Assembly: GCF_003448965.1 (NCBI RefSeq)
Contig: NZ_QRGC01000018.1
Span: 1 to 64,000 of the forward strand
Length of the DNA stretch: 64,000 nt
Direction: 5' to 3'
Source: Oceanicella sp. SM1341
Lineage (GTDB): Bacteria; Pseudomonadota; Alphaproteobacteria; Rhodobacterales; Rhodobacteraceae
The notes under the pieces were generated by a model that worked only from the letters and a program-made list of their open reading frames with translations, had not been told where the DNA came from and ran no database searches. Within the stretch, counting starts at the first letter, position 1; each line of letters opens with the position of its first letter. This document shows positions 1 to 9,555 of the stretch, one piece after another. Both the position numbers and the translations under genes were made by a program.

Positions 1-387
1 AGTGGGCGGTGATCCGGGCGGGCGCGTGCGCCCACGGGGCGGCCGGGCTGCGCGGCGCGTGGCGGGCAGCCCGCGCGGCGGGAGCGGCGGCGCGTGGTCT
101 GTCGGAAGGGTTGCCCGCGCGATGAAGCGCGGGCCCGGTGCTGCAAGGCGCGGAGCCGGCGAGGAACCCGGCTGCACCCGGGCGGTCCGCGCCCGGGTCA
201 GGAGGGCCGCGAGTGGCCTTCGCGGCCGGGGCACGGGGCCCGGCGCTGTCTCGGACCGTGTGGGGGCGCGGGGCCGGGGCACGGCGAACTCCGTCGCGCG
301 CCGCGGGAGTTGCGAGGCAGGCGGCCGTTCGCTCCGCACCCGGCTGATCGTGGCAGGCGGCCGGCCGGGCGTGGGAGCGGGCGCGGC
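1..387. other. No gene recognised; G+C-rich upstream region
   Basis: Several frames stay open here, but that is expected at this G+C content. Their translations are Arg/Gly/Pro/Ala-rich with no recognisable motif. No RNA gene or clear terminator was seen. The region probably holds the promoter of the gene starting at 388. Confidence 0.5.
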
Positions 388-1164
388 ATGATCGGCCTGC
401 TCACCCGCATCCCGCTGCGCGTGGCCCTGCGGCTGGTGCTGGCGCTGCAGGTGGGCCTCGGCATCGCGCTGGTGGTGGAGGACACGCGCGAATTCTGGGG
501 CATGCCGGGCGCGCCCGACGGCCCGCTGCCCACCGCGCCGGTGAGCCCGGGCGACCAGACCCGCCGCTACGACCCCCGCGCCGTGCCGCGCGCCCCGGGC
601 CGCGAGGCGCCGGGCGGGCCGGTGCGGTTCTCCGACCAGCCGGGCGACCTCACCTTCCGCTTCGAGGACGGGGGGGATCTGGGCCGCGTGCTGCTGCTTG
701 AGGGGCAGATCGGGGCGGGGGACTCGGACCGGCTGGAGCGCGCGCTCGACGGCGTGGAGCCGCCCGACACGGTGGCGCTGCACTCCCCCGGCGGCGACGT
801 GCGCGAGGCGCTGCGCATGGGCGCGCTGATCCGCGAGCGCGGCTTCGACACGGCGGTGACGGCGGGCGCGGCCTGCAACTCGGCCTGCCCGCTGCTGCTG
901 GCGAGCGGGGTGGAGCGCATCGTCTCGCGCGAGGCCTGGGTGGGCATGCACCAGGCTTACATGGCGCCGGGCACGATCATCCCCTCGCGCGACGCGGTGA
1001 TCTCGATCCAGGCGCTGCAGGCCGAGGTGCTGGCGCATTTCGAGGCGATGGGCGTCGACCCGCTGGTGCAGGTGCCGGCGCTGCGCACGCCGCCCGAGGA
1101 GGCCTATTTCCTCGTGCCCGAGGAGCTGGAGCGCTACCGCCTCGCCACCCGCATCACCGGCTGA
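388..1164 (+). CDS. Periplasmic ClpP/crotonase-fold protein (COG3904-like)
   Basis: The protein has about 258 residues. An N-terminal hydrophobic stretch (about residues 8-28) looks like a signal anchor and is followed by a Pro-rich linker. The C-terminal half resembles a ClpP-like fold: a strand with LLLEGQI, the HSPGGDVREAL turn, a small-residue segment around CNSACPLLLASG that would carry the nucleophilic Ser, and GMHQAY that would supply the His. Such predicted periplasmic proteins are common in Rhodobacterales and their substrate is unknown. I chose the ATG at 388 because the membrane segment follows at once; the frame is open further upstream, but that part is Arg-rich and looks like noise. 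Proteolytic activity is an inference. The gene lies alone, with a 1.3 kb gap before ftsW. Confidence 0.7.
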   Translation: MIGLLTRIPLRVALRLVLALQVGLGIALVVEDTREFWGMPGAPDGPLPTAPVSPGDQTRRYDPRAVPRAPGREAPGGPVRFSDQPGDLTFRFEDGGDLGRVLLLEGQIGAGDSDRLERALDGVEPPDTVALHSPGGDVREALRMGALIRERGFDTAVTAGAACNSACPLLLASGVERIVSREAWVGMHQAYMAPGTIIPSRDAVISIQALQAEVLAHFEAMGVDPLVQVPALRTPPEEAYFLVPEELERYRLATRITG

Positions 1165-2497
1165 CCTGCCGGGCCTGCCGCGGCGTGCCGGGGCAGGGCG
1201 ACGTCCCGTGCCCCGGGCTGCGGGCGTCCCGGCGCGCAGTCCGGTTGTCCATGAACGGCGGTGCGGGTGGCGGCTCCCGGAGGGTGGCCGCGGGGCCCGC
1301 CGGAGGTTCGGCGCCGTGACGCGCCCGCCCTCCGGAGCGGGCCGCTGTTCGGCTTGCGGGCTTTCGGAGCCGGAGGCGGGCATCGCCGGGTGCCGCCGCG
1401 CCCCGGGCGGCTCCGGTCCGGGCCGCCAGGCGGGGGAGGCGCTCCGGGGTGCGACGGGCTCGGAGAACCGCCGCCCGGTTGGCGCGATGGTCCCGAGGCC
1501 GCGCTGCAGCCGCGCGGTACGCGCGGCCGGGCCCAAACCGCAGGAGACCTGCCCGAAGGGCGGGGCGACGGAGGGCGGGAGGGCTCCGGCCGGGCGCCGC
1601 GCGGCCGCGGGCAGGGAGCGCTCCCGTGTCGGAATCACCTGTCGGTGTTTCCGCCTTTGGGCCGGGCCGGGCGCTGCGCGCCCGGCGGGCGCCCGGATCG
1701 GGGCGAGTGCCGTGGTCGGGCCCTGACCTGTCGGGCGGAACGCCCGCCTCGCCGAGGGGGCTTGCGCCCCCGCAGCTCGCCGGGCGTGGCGAAGGCCCCG
1801 GAGGGCCTCCGCCGGCGCGGCGCCCGGGGGGGGGGCTTCGCTCCGGCGATCGTGTTTGCCTGATCGGCGCGGCCAGGGTGCCGGGGCCGGGGCCGGCCCT
1901 TCCGCCCGGGCGACCAGCCCGGGCCGCGCCCGACCCTCCCCCCGGGGAGGGCGCGATGGCGATGTCGGGTGCCGCTCAGCCGTCGTCCGGGGCTTTCACG
2001 ATAAACCGCCGACCACGCAGGTCGATGCGCCCACCCAGGGTCGGGCGCGGCCCTTCGCGCCTGGCGGACGCCCTGGGAGAGGCGGTGTGAAAGGGAAGTC
2101 GCGCGCCGGGTGGGGGCAGGGCATGCGGGCTCCCGGCTCCCGGCTCCCGGCTCCCGGCTCTCGGCTTCCCGCTGGCGCGGGTGGCGGGTTCGGGGCCGTG
2201 CGGGGGGCTGGGGGAGCCGGAAGGGGGGGCGGCTTCGGGCAGTGCGCCTGCATGCGGGGCCCGGGATTTCGCGCCGGTGGCGTTTCACGATTTCGTGCGG
2301 CGCGGGGGAGCGGGGGGTGACGAAACGGGAATGGGGGCCCGTGTGTGGCAGGGGAGGCCGGCGGGGCGGGGAGAGAGCGGCGGCAGGCGGTGTGGCCGGG
2401 GCATAGGCTCTGGATCGGGGCGGCGGTTGCGGGTAGACTGTGACAAATTCGAGAAAATCGAGGCAGTACTACAGGCAGATCCGAAAGGGCTGAATCC
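1165..2497. other. 1.3 kb gap without a supported gene
   Basis: This is the longest gap in the window and separates the ClpP-fold gene from ftsW. Several overlapping frames are open on both strands, but all give low-complexity Arg/Gly/Pro/Ala translations. Small hairpins occur, for example GGGCG-GAA-CGCCC near 1734, and a 7-bp tandem repeat lies at 2128-2162. The last 60 bases before ftsW are less G+C-rich and probably hold its promoter. It may be a decayed gene or simply non-coding; I see no homology that decides. Confidence 0.5.
2128..2162. repeat. 7-bp tandem repeat (GGCTCCC), about five copies
   Basis: Four exact copies of GGCTCCC run from 2128 to 2155, followed by a variant GGCTCTC to 2162. 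It lies in the gap before ftsW, outside any supported gene. It resembles the 8-bp unit at 38701-38812. Confidence 0.85.
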
Positions 2498-3667
2498 ATG
2501 ACAGACATGGTCTTCGGCACCGTTGCCGCCCGTCCGGGCGAGCCGGTGCTGTCGCGCTGGTGGCGGACGCTGGACCGCTGGACCCTCGCGGCGACGGTGG
2601 GGCTTTTCCTGATCGGACTGCTGCTCGCCCTCGCAGCCTCGGTGCCGCTGGCCGAGAAGAACAACCTGCCGCAGTTCCACTACGTGATCCGCCAGGTGGT
2701 GTTCGGCATCGTCTCGCTCGCCGGCATGCTCTGGCTGTCGATGCAGAACCCGGTGACCATCCGCAGGCTCGGGGTGCTGGGCTTCGTGGCGGTGTTCCTG
2801 TCGATCTGCGCGCTGCCGGTGCTGGGCACGGATTTCGGCAAGGGCGCGGTGCGCTGGTACTCGCTGGGCTTCATCTCGCTGCAGCCCTCTGAATTCGTGA
2901 AGCCGGTCTTCGTGATCCTGGTGGCCTGGCTGATGGCGGCGAGCTTCGACATCGCCGGCCCCCCGGGCAAGCTGCTCTCCTTCGTGATGGCGGCGGTGCT
3001 GGCCGCCCTGCTGGCGCTGCAGCCCGATTTCGGACAGGCCGCGCTGGTGCTCGCCACCTGGGGGATGATGTATTTCGTCGCCGGCGCCTCGATGCCGCTG
3101 CTGGTGAGCCTCGCGGGCGTGGTGAGCGCGGTAGGCTTCGTGGCCTACAACAACTCCGAGCATTTCGCCCGGCGCATCGACGGGTTCCTCGCCTCCGACG
3201 TGGACCCGACGACCCAGCTCGGCTTTGCCACCAACGCCATCCGCGAGGGCGGGCTCTTCGGCGTGGGCGTGGGCGAGGGCACGGTGAAATGGCGCCTGCC
3301 GGATGCGCATACCGACTTCATCATCGCCGTGGCGGTGGAGGAATACGGGCTCGTCCTCTGCGCGCTGATCATCGCGCTGTTCCTCGTGGTGGTGCTGCGC
3401 TCCTTCGCGCGGCTGCAGCGCGAGCGCGACCCGTTCGCGCGGCTGGCGGGCACCGGGCTCGCGGCGCTGTTCGGCATGCAGGCCTTCATCAACATCGGCG
3501 TGGCGATCCGGCTGCTGCCGGCCAAGGGCATGACCCTGCCGCTGGTGAGCTACGGCGGCTCGTCGCTGATGGCGGCGGGGATCACGCTGGGCTTCCTGCT
3601 GGCGCTCACCCGGCGCCGGCCGCAGGACGAGCTGACCGAGGCGCTGGTCGAGGGGCGGCGGCGGTGA
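2498..3667 (+). CDS. ftsW: FtsW, SEDS-family peptidoglycan glycosyltransferase of the divisome
   Basis: At 389 residues this matches the family. SEDS proteins polymerise lipid II into septal glycan strands together with the class B PBP FtsI. The sequence shows about ten hydrophobic membrane segments beginning near residue 30, the [17 protein letters not shown] region, the [16 protein letters not shown] loop, and the C-terminal [10 protein letters not shown] motif typical of FtsW/RodA. Position directly before murG in a dcw order favours FtsW over RodA. The ATG at 2498 follows a less G+C-rich leader. The 85-nt gap to murG suggests one operon. Confidence 0.96.
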   Translation: MTDMVFGTVAARPGEPVLSRWWRTLDRWTLAATVGLFLIGLLLALAASVPLAEKNNLPQFHYVIRQVVFGIVSLAGMLWLSMQNPVTIRRLGVLGFVAVFLSICALPVLGTDFGKGAVRWYSLGFISLQPSEFVKPVFVILVAWLMAASFDIAGPPGKLLSFVMAAVLAALLALQPDFGQAALVLATWGMMYFVAGASMPLLVSLAGVVSAVGFVAYNNSEHFARRIDGFLASDVDPTTQLGFATNAIREGGLFGVGVGEGTVKWRLPDAHTDFIIAVAVEEYGLVLCALIIALFLVVVLRSFARLQRERDPFARLAGTGLAALFGMQAFINIGVAIRLLPAKGMTLPLVSYGGSSLMAAGITLGFLLALTRRRPQDELTEALVEGRRR

Positions 3668-3752
3668 CGCCGGCTCCGCGCCCCGCCCGGCCGTCGCTCC
3701 CACCCGCCCGCCCCGCGCCGTCCGGCCGGGGCGCGGAGCCGGGGGCCCCGGC

Positions 3753-4859
3753 GTGAGCGAAAGACTGCTGGTGATTGCTGCCGGGGGCACCGGCGGCCAC
3801 ATGTTTCCCGCCCAGGCGCTGGCCGAGGAGATGCTGGCGCGCGGCTGGCGGGTGAAGCTTTCCACCGACGAGCGCGGTGCGCGCTATGCCGGGGCCTTCC
3901 CGGAGGCCGTGGTGCGCGAGGTGGTGGCCTCGGCCACCTTCGCGCGCGGCGGGCTGGCGGGCAAGCTCGGCGTGCCGCTGCGCATCCTCCGGGGCGTGCT
4001 GGCCGCGCGGCGGGCGATGCGGGCCGACCGGCCGGCCTGCGTGATCGGCTTCGGCGGCTACCCGGCCATTCCGGCGATGACCGCGGCCTGGGCGCTGCGC
4101 CTGCCGCGGCTGATCCACGAGGCGAACGGCGTGCCCGGCCGGGTGAACCGGCTCTTCGCGACACGGGTGAACCGGGTGGCCTGCGGCATCTGGCCCACGG
4201 CACTGCCCGAGGGCGCCGAGGCGGTGCACACCGGGAACCCGGTGCGTGCCGCGGTGCGGGCGCGGGCGGGCGCGGCCCTGCCGGGGATGGATGACCGCCT
4301 GTCGCTGCTGGTGATCGGCGGCTCGCAGGGGGCGAGCCTGTTCTCGAGGGCCGTGCCGGAGGCGGTGGCGCTGCTGCCCGCGCCCCTGCGCGCCCGGCTC
4401 GACGTGGCCCAGCAGGTGCGCGGCGAGGATGGCGGCGTGCTCGCCCGCTACCGCGAGCTGGGCGTGGCGGCCGAGACGGCACCCTTCTTCGAGGACGTGC
4501 CGGAGCGGCTGGCGCGGGCGCACCTGGTGATCTCGCGCTCCGGCGCCTCCTCGGTGGCGGATATCTCGGCCATCGGCCGGCCCTCGGTGCTGGTGCCCTT
4601 CGCCGCGGCGATGGACGACCACCAGACCGCCAACGCCCGCGGGCTGGTGGGCGCAGGTGCCGCAGTTGCCCTCGCGGAATCGGCGTTGACGCCGGAGGCG
4701 CTGGCAGGGCATATCGCCGCGATCCTGAATTCACCCGAGAAAGCCGCCGCGATGGCGGATGCCGCGCGCGCCGAGGGGCGCCCGGATGCCCATGTCCGTC
4801 TTGCCGATCTCGTCGAGGCCCTGTCCGGAGAGACCCTGTCGGGAGGCGGGGCCGCCTGA
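3753..4859 (+). CDS. murG: MurG, UDP-GlcNAc:lipid I GlcNAc transferase
   Basis: The product (368 residues) adds GlcNAc to lipid I to give lipid II on the inner face of the membrane. The N-terminal glycine-rich loop [13 protein letters not shown] (about residues 10-22), the [10 protein letters not shown] segment, and the C-terminal donor-binding motif [12 protein letters not shown] with the following DDHQTANA are all diagnostic of this GT28 enzyme. The start is GTG at 3753; length and N-terminus fit the family well from this codon. Only 25 nt separate it from murC, so the two are surely cotranscribed. Confidence 0.97.
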   Translation: MSERLLVIAAGGTGGHMFPAQALAEEMLARGWRVKLSTDERGARYAGAFPEAVVREVVASATFARGGLAGKLGVPLRILRGVLAARRAMRADRPACVIGFGGYPAIPAMTAAWALRLPRLIHEANGVPGRVNRLFATRVNRVACGIWPTALPEGAEAVHTGNPVRAAVRARAGAALPGMDDRLSLLVIGGSQGASLFSRAVPEAVALLPAPLRARLDVAQQVRGEDGGVLARYRELGVAAETAPFFEDVPERLARAHLVISRSGASSVADISAIGRPSVLVPFAAAMDDHQTANARGLVGAGAAVALAESALTPEALAGHIAAILNSPEKAAAMADAARAEGRPDAHVRLADLVEALSGETLSGGGAA

Positions 4860-4884
4860 AGCATCGTTCCGAAGGAAACGCACC

Positions 4885-6312
4885 ATGAGCCCAGCAACGC
4901 GCCTGCCCCAGGACATCGGCATCCTGCATTTCGTCGGCATCGGCGGCATCGGCATGTCCGGCATCGCCGAGGTGCTGCTCAACCTCGGCTACCGGGTGCA
5001 GGGCTCCGACCTGCGGGCCTCGAAGATCACCGAGCGGCTGGAGCGCATGGGCGCGGAGGTGTTCATCGGCCAGCGGGCGGAGAACCTCGGCGAGGCGGAG
5101 GTGGTGGTGATCTCCTCGGCCATCAAGCGCGGCAACCCCGAGCTCGACGCCGCCCGCGAGCGCGGCCTGCCGGTGGTGCGGCGCGCCGAGATGCTGGCCG
5201 AGCTGATGCGGCTCAAGAACAACGTCGCCGTGGCCGGCACGCATGGCAAGACCACCACCACCTCGATGGTGGCGGCCCTGCTCGACGCGGGCGACCTCGA
5301 CCCCACGGTGATCAACGGCGGCGTGATCCATGCCTACGGCTCCAACGCCCGGCCCGGTGCGGGCGAGTGGATGGTGGTGGAGGCCGACGAGAGCGACGGC
5401 ACCTTCGTGAAGCTGCCGGCCACCGTGGCCATCGTCACCAACATCGACCCCGAGCATCTCGACCATTACGGCTCCTTCGAGGGCGTGCGCGCGGCCTTCG
5501 AGACCTTCGTCTCCAACATCCCGTTCTACGGGCTGGCGGTGTGCTGCATCGACCATGCGGAGGTGCAGTCGCTGGTGGGCAGGATCGACGACCGGCGCAT
5601 CCTCACCTACGGGTTCTCCCGCCAGGCCGACCTGCGGGCCGAGAACCTGCGCTACGAGGCCGGCGTCGCGCGCTTCGACGTGGTGTTCCAGGGCGAGGGC
5701 CACCGCATCGACGGGCTGAGCCTGCCGATGCCGGGCGACCACAACGTCTCCAACGCGCTCGCGGCCATCGGCGTGGCGCGCCACCTCGGCGTGTCGGATG
5801 ACGAGATCCGCATGGCGCTGGGCGCCTTCGGCGGCGTGAACCGGCGCTTCACCCGGGTGGGCGAGGTGAACGGTGTCACCCTCATCGACGATTACGGCCA
5901 CCACCCGGTGGAGATCGCCGCGGTGCTGAAGGCCGCCCGGCAGGCCACCACCGGCCGGGTGATCGCGGTGCACCAGCCGCACCGCTACTCGCGCCTGCAC
6001 GACCTGATGGAAGACTTCTGCACCTGCTTCAACGACGCCGACGTGGTGGCGATCACCGATGTCTATGCCGCGGGCGAGACCCCGATCGAGGGCGCCTCGC
6101 GCGATGCCCTGGTGGCGGGGCTGAAGAGCCACGGCCACCGCCGGGCGCTGGCGATCACCGGCGAGCCCGACCTGGCCGCGCTGGTGCGCGCCGAGGCGGG
6201 GCCGGGCGACATGGTGGTGTGCCTCGGGGCCGGCACGATCAGCGCCTGGGCGCATGGGCTGCCCGCCGCCCTCGCCGAGGCCGAGGCGCCGGGGGCCGAC
6301 ACGCTGGTGTGA
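4885..6312 (+). CDS. murC: MurC, UDP-N-acetylmuramate-L-alanine ligase
   Basis: The product (475 residues) ligates L-Ala to UDP-MurNAc in the cytoplasm, using ATP. The Rossmann loop [14 protein letters not shown] lies near residue 17, the P-loop [11 protein letters not shown] near residue 118, and the C-terminal ligase motif [10 protein letters not shown] near residue 335. I chose ATG 4885, preceded by GAAGGAAA, rather than the longer frame open into murG, because the family starts just before the GIGG loop. Together with FtsW, MurG and MurB it forms the precursor part of the cluster. Confidence 0.97.
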   Translation: MSPATRLPQDIGILHFVGIGGIGMSGIAEVLLNLGYRVQGSDLRASKITERLERMGAEVFIGQRAENLGEAEVVVISSAIKRGNPELDAARERGLPVVRRAEMLAELMRLKNNVAVAGTHGKTTTTSMVAALLDAGDLDPTVINGGVIHAYGSNARPGAGEWMVVEADESDGTFVKLPATVAIVTNIDPEHLDHYGSFEGVRAAFETFVSNIPFYGLAVCCIDHAEVQSLVGRIDDRRILTYGFSRQADLRAENLRYEAGVARFDVVFQGEGHRIDGLSLPMPGDHNVSNALAAIGVARHLGVSDDEIRMALGAFGGVNRRFTRVGEVNGVTLIDDYGHHPVEIAAVLKAARQATTGRVIAVHQPHRYSRLHDLMEDFCTCFNDADVVAITDVYAAGETPIEGASRDALVAGLKSHGHRRALAITGEPDLAALVRAEAGPGDMVVCLGAGTISAWAHGLPAALAEAEAPGADTLV

Positions 6313-6413
6313 GCGCGGCCCGGGGGCCTTCGCCCCGCGGACCGTGACGGATGAAGCCTTCCGGGGCAGGGCGGTGCTTTCGCCCGGCTCCGGGGGCGGT
6401 TAAAGACGGTGCC

Positions 6414-7379
6414 ATGACCCTGATCGCCGACACCCTGCCGCCCCTGCGCGGCACCCTCACCCCGGACCGCGACATGGCCGGCCTCTCCTGGCTGCGCACC
6501 GGGGGGCCGGCGGACATGCTCGCCCAGCCGGCGGACCGCGACGACCTCGCCGCCTTTCTCGCCGCCCTCGACCCCGGGGTGCCGGTGATGCCGGTGGGCG
6601 TGTGCTCGAACCTCATCATCCGCGACGGCGGCCTGCCGGGGGTGACCCTGCGGCTGGGGCGTGGCTTCAACGGCATCGAGATCCTGCCCGGTCACCGGGT
6701 GCGGGCCGGGGCCGCGGCGCTCGACGCCCATGTGGCGCGCAAGGCGGGCGAGGCGGGCATCGCGGGCCTCGAGTTCCTGCGCACCATCCCCGGCGCCATC
6801 GGCGGCGCGGTGAAGATGAACGCCGGCTGCTACGGCACCTACACCGCCGACGTGCTGGAGGAGGTGACCCTCCTCACCCGCGCGGGCGAGACCCGGCGCC
6901 TCACTCCCGCCGAGATCGGCTTCGCCTACCGCTCCTCCGCCCTGCCGGAGGGCTCGGTGGTGGTGGAAGCGGTGTTCGCCGGCCGGCCGGGCGACCCGGC
7001 GGAGATCGCCGCGCGCATGGAGGAGGCCCTCGCCCGCCGCGCCGCCAGCCAGCCGGTGAAGGAGCGCACCTGCGGCTCGACCTTCCGCAACCCCGCCGGT
7101 TTCTCCTCCACCGGCCGGGCCGACGACGTGCACGACCTCAAGGCCTGGAAGCTCATCGAGGATGCCGGCTGCCGGGGCCTCTCGCTGGGGGGCGCGCAGA
7201 TGTCGCCCATGCATGCGAATTTCATGGTGAACACCGGCGGCGCCACGGCGGCAGACCTCGAGGACCTGGGCGAGGAAGTGCGCAAAAGAGTTTTGAATAC
7301 CAGCGGAATAGCGCTAGACTGGGAAATAATGCGCGTCGGCCGTCGCGCACCGCTTTCCCCCGCCTCCGCCGCCCGCTGA
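6414..7379 (+). CDS. murB: MurB, UDP-N-acetylenolpyruvoylglucosamine reductase
   Basis: The product (321 residues) is the FAD- and NADPH-dependent reductase giving UDP-MurNAc. Motifs visible are the FAD-binding SNLIIRDGG segment, [15 protein letters not shown], the catalytic Ser region TCGSTFRNP, and the C-terminal [11 protein letters not shown]. The short CGSTFRNP form without the extra Tyr loop points to a type II MurB. I placed the start at ATG 6414; the frame continues 21 codons upstream, but that part lacks similarity to MurB. The gene lies 101 nt after murC and is followed by a repeat array instead of directly by ddl. Confidence 0.96.
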   Translation: MTLIADTLPPLRGTLTPDRDMAGLSWLRTGGPADMLAQPADRDDLAAFLAALDPGVPVMPVGVCSNLIIRDGGLPGVTLRLGRGFNGIEILPGHRVRAGAAALDAHVARKAGEAGIAGLEFLRTIPGAIGGAVKMNAGCYGTYTADVLEEVTLLTRAGETRRLTPAEIGFAYRSSALPEGSVVVEAVFAGRPGDPAEIAARMEEALARRAASQPVKERTCGSTFRNPAGFSSTGRADDVHDLKAWKLIEDAGCRGLSLGGAQMSPMHANFMVNTGGATAADLEDLGEEVRKRVLNTSGIALDWEIMRVGRRAPLSPASAAR

Positions 7380-7460
7380 CCGACGTGTCGCCCGGGCCCT
7401 GACCGGGGCCGGCTGGGCAGGATGACGGGCGGGGCGGGCGGAAGCGCTTTCGGCGTGACG

Positions 7461-7610
7461 CCTCGCGCCGCAGGCGCGGTGACAGCCCCGCGCCGCAGGC
7501 GCGGAGACAGGAGTCCGCCGCAGGCGCGGTGACAGCCCCGCGCCGCAGGCGCGGAGACAGGAGTCCGCCGCAGGCGCGGTGACAGGCCCGCGCCCGAGGC
7601 GCGGTGAAAA
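7461..7610. repeat. 25-bp tandem repeat, six copies, with palindromic core
   Basis: Six consecutive 25-bp units fill 7461-7610 between murB and ddl. Units 2 and 4 are identical, as are units 3 and 5, so a 50-bp higher-order unit has been copied. The core of the full units reads CGCCGCAGGCG, a tight inverted repeat with a 3-base loop, followed by GCGGTGACAG or GCGGAGACAG. The last unit is degenerate. The 347-nt murB-ddl gap holds nothing else recognisable apart from a plausible ddl leader after 7610. Confidence 0.93.
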
Positions 7611-7726
7611 GACCAGCCGCACGGCGATGCGGTGACCAGCCGGCGACCGGATTTCGGCGCGTCGGGAAACAGGCCCCGGAACAAGGGGCACGAGACCCCG
7701 GAAGCGGGGCAGAAAACGAGGCGGGC

Positions 7727-8641
7727 ATGTCGAGCAGGACACAGCCCCGGATTGCGGTTCTGATGGGTGGCCCCTCGGGCGAGCGCGAGGTGTCGCTCGT
7801 CTCGGGTCGCGAATGCGCCGCAGCGCTCCGGAGCGAAGGATACGAGGTGGTGGAGATCGATGCCGGCGAAAGCCTGGTGGAGGATCTGCGCGCCGCCGCC
7901 CCCGATGTCGCCTTCAACGCGCTGCACGGGCGCTGGGGCGAGGACGGCTGTGTCCAGGGCCTGCTCGAGTGGCTGCGCATCCCCTACACCCATTCCGGCG
8001 TGCTGGCCTCGGCCCTCGCGATGGACAAGCTGCGCTCCAAGGATGCCTATGTCGCCGCCGGCCTGCCGGTGGCCGAGGCGATGCTGGTGCCCTCCGGGGA
8101 GATCAGCCGCGCCCACCCGATGCCGCCGCCCTATGTGGTGAAACCCTACAACGAGGGCTCGTCGCTGGGGATCTACTTCGTCTCCGAGGGGGCCAACGCC
8201 CCGGCGAAGATCGACGGCGCGATGCCCGAGCGGATGATGGTGGAGCAATACGTGCCGGGGCGCGACCTCACCGTGGCGGTGATGGACGGCCGCGCGCTCG
8301 CGGTCACCGACATCATCACCGAGGGCTGGTACGACTACTCGGCGAAATATACCGCCGGCGGCTCGCGCCACGTGGTGCCGGCCGAACTGCCCGAGGAGAT
8401 CACCGCCGCCTGCCTCGACTATGCCGAGCGCGCCCATGCCGCCATCGGCTGCCGCGGCGTGAGCCGCACCGATTTCCGCTGGGACGAGAGCCGCGGCCTC
8501 GACGGGCTGGTGCTGCTGGAGACCAACACCCAGCCGGGCATGACCCCCACCTCGCTCGCGCCCGAGCAGGCGGCGCACAAGGGCATCTCCTTCGGCGCGC
8601 TCACCCGCTGGCTGGTGGAGGACGCCTCGTGCAGCCGCTGA
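7727..8641 (+). CDS. ddl: D-alanine-D-alanine ligase
   Basis: The product (304 residues) joins two D-Ala with ATP to supply the end of the stem peptide. The N-terminal [15 protein letters not shown] loop, the ATP-grasp segment [10 protein letters not shown], the [14 protein letters not shown] strand and the C-terminal [13 protein letters not shown] motif are typical of DdlB-type enzymes. I chose ATG 7727; the frame is open 41 codons upstream into the repeat array, which is unlikely to be translated. It overlaps the start of ftsQ by 13 nt, implying translational coupling. Confidence 0.97.
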   Translation: MSSRTQPRIAVLMGGPSGEREVSLVSGRECAAALRSEGYEVVEIDAGESLVEDLRAAAPDVAFNALHGRWGEDGCVQGLLEWLRIPYTHSGVLASALAMDKLRSKDAYVAAGLPVAEAMLVPSGEISRAHPMPPPYVVKPYNEGSSLGIYFVSEGANAPAKIDGAMPERMMVEQYVPGRDLTVAVMDGRALAVTDIITEGWYDYSAKYTAGGSRHVVPAELPEEITAACLDYAERAHAAIGCRGVSRTDFRWDESRGLDGLVLLETNTQPGMTPTSLAPEQAAHKGISFGALTRWLVEDASCSR

Positions 8642-9555
8642 TCGCCGAGCGCGACACGCCGCCCCCCGCACCCGCCCCGGCCCCCGCGCCGAAGGTGAAG
8701 CGCGACCCCGCGCCCTCGCGCATCCGCTACCGGCTGGGCCGGCTCTGGCTGCGCCCCTGGGTGCGCGCCGCGGTGCGCATCTGGATCCCCACGCTGGTGC
8801 TGGGCGGCACCGGCTGGCTGCTGTTCTCCCAGCCCGAAACCCGTGCGGCCATCGACAGCGTGTACGCGAAGGCCGTCGACGCGGTGCGCGAGCGGCGCGA
8901 GTTCCGCCTCGTGGGCATGAGCATCACCGGCGCCTCGGAGCCGCTGAAGGCGCAGATCGCCGAGGCGGTGGGCGTGGCCTTCCCGGTCTCCTCGCTCGAC
9001 CTCGACCTCGGCCAGGTGCGCGAGCGGGTCGAGGCGCTGGCGGCGGTGCGCGAGGCGCGCGTGTCGGTGGTGGGGGAGAACGTGCTCTCGCTCAACGTGA
9101 TCGAGCAGCAGCCCGCCGCCATCCTGCGCGACGGGGCCGACCTGGTGCTGCTCGACACCGAGGGCCACCGCATCGCCCAGATCGCCGAGCGCGGGGTGCG
9201 CGCCGACCTGCCGCTGCTGCTGGGCACCGGGGCCGAGCGCTCGGTGCCCGAGGCGCTGGCGCTCCTGCGCATCGCCCGGCCCATCGTGGGGCGGCTGCGC
9301 GGCTTCGTGCGCGTGGGCGAGCGGCGCTGGGACATCGTGCTCGACCGCGGCCAGCGCATCATGCTGCCCGAGAAGGGCGCGCTCTCGGCGCTGGAGCGGG
9401 TGATCGCGCTGCAGCAGGCCGAGGACCTGCTCTCGCGCGATGCCACGCGCATCGACCTGCGTGACGGCGACCGCCCGGTGCTGCGCCTCACGCCTTACGC
9501 GATCGGCGAGATGACCCGCCAGCGCGAACCGGAACCGCAAGGAGAAGAGACATGA
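8629..9555 (+). CDS. ftsQ: FtsQ, divisome protein with POTRA domain
   Basis: The product (308 residues) is a bitopic divisome scaffold linking early and late division proteins. After a Pro/Ala-rich cytoplasmic tail there is one membrane helix ([19 protein letters not shown], about residues 45-65). A POTRA domain follows (starting near [11 protein letters not shown]), then the FtsQ beta domain ([15 protein letters not shown] and [16 protein letters not shown]). The GTG at 8629 lies inside the end of ddl and gives an N-terminus of usual length for alphaproteobacteria. Its stop overlaps the ftsA start (ATGA). Confidence 0.93.
   Translation: MQPLIAERDTPPPAPAPAPAPKVKRDPAPSRIRYRLGRLWLRPWVRAAVRIWIPTLVLGGTGWLLFSQPETRAAIDSVYAKAVDAVRERREFRLVGMSITGASEPLKAQIAEAVGVAFPVSSLDLDLGQVRERVEALAAVREARVSVVGENVLSLNVIEQQPAAILRDGADLVLLDTEGHRIAQIAERGVRADLPLLLGTGAERSVPEALALLRIARPIVGRLRGFVRVGERRWDIVLDRGQRIMLPEKGALSALERVIALQQAEDLLSRDATRIDLRDGDRPVLRLTPYAIGEMTRQREPEPQGEET

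Noticed and set aside
94-387. An N-terminal extension of the ClpP-fold protein
   Set aside because: The added part is Arg/Cys/Gly-rich and would bury the membrane anchor; ATG 388 places the anchor at the N-terminus.
1208-2406. Several overlapping open frames of 100-220 codons on both strands
   Set aside because: Composition is Arg/Gly/Pro/Ala-rich in every frame, with mutual overlap and no recognisable motif.
7461-7610. A CRISPR array
   Set aside because: The units are contiguous with no unique spacers, and no cas genes are present.
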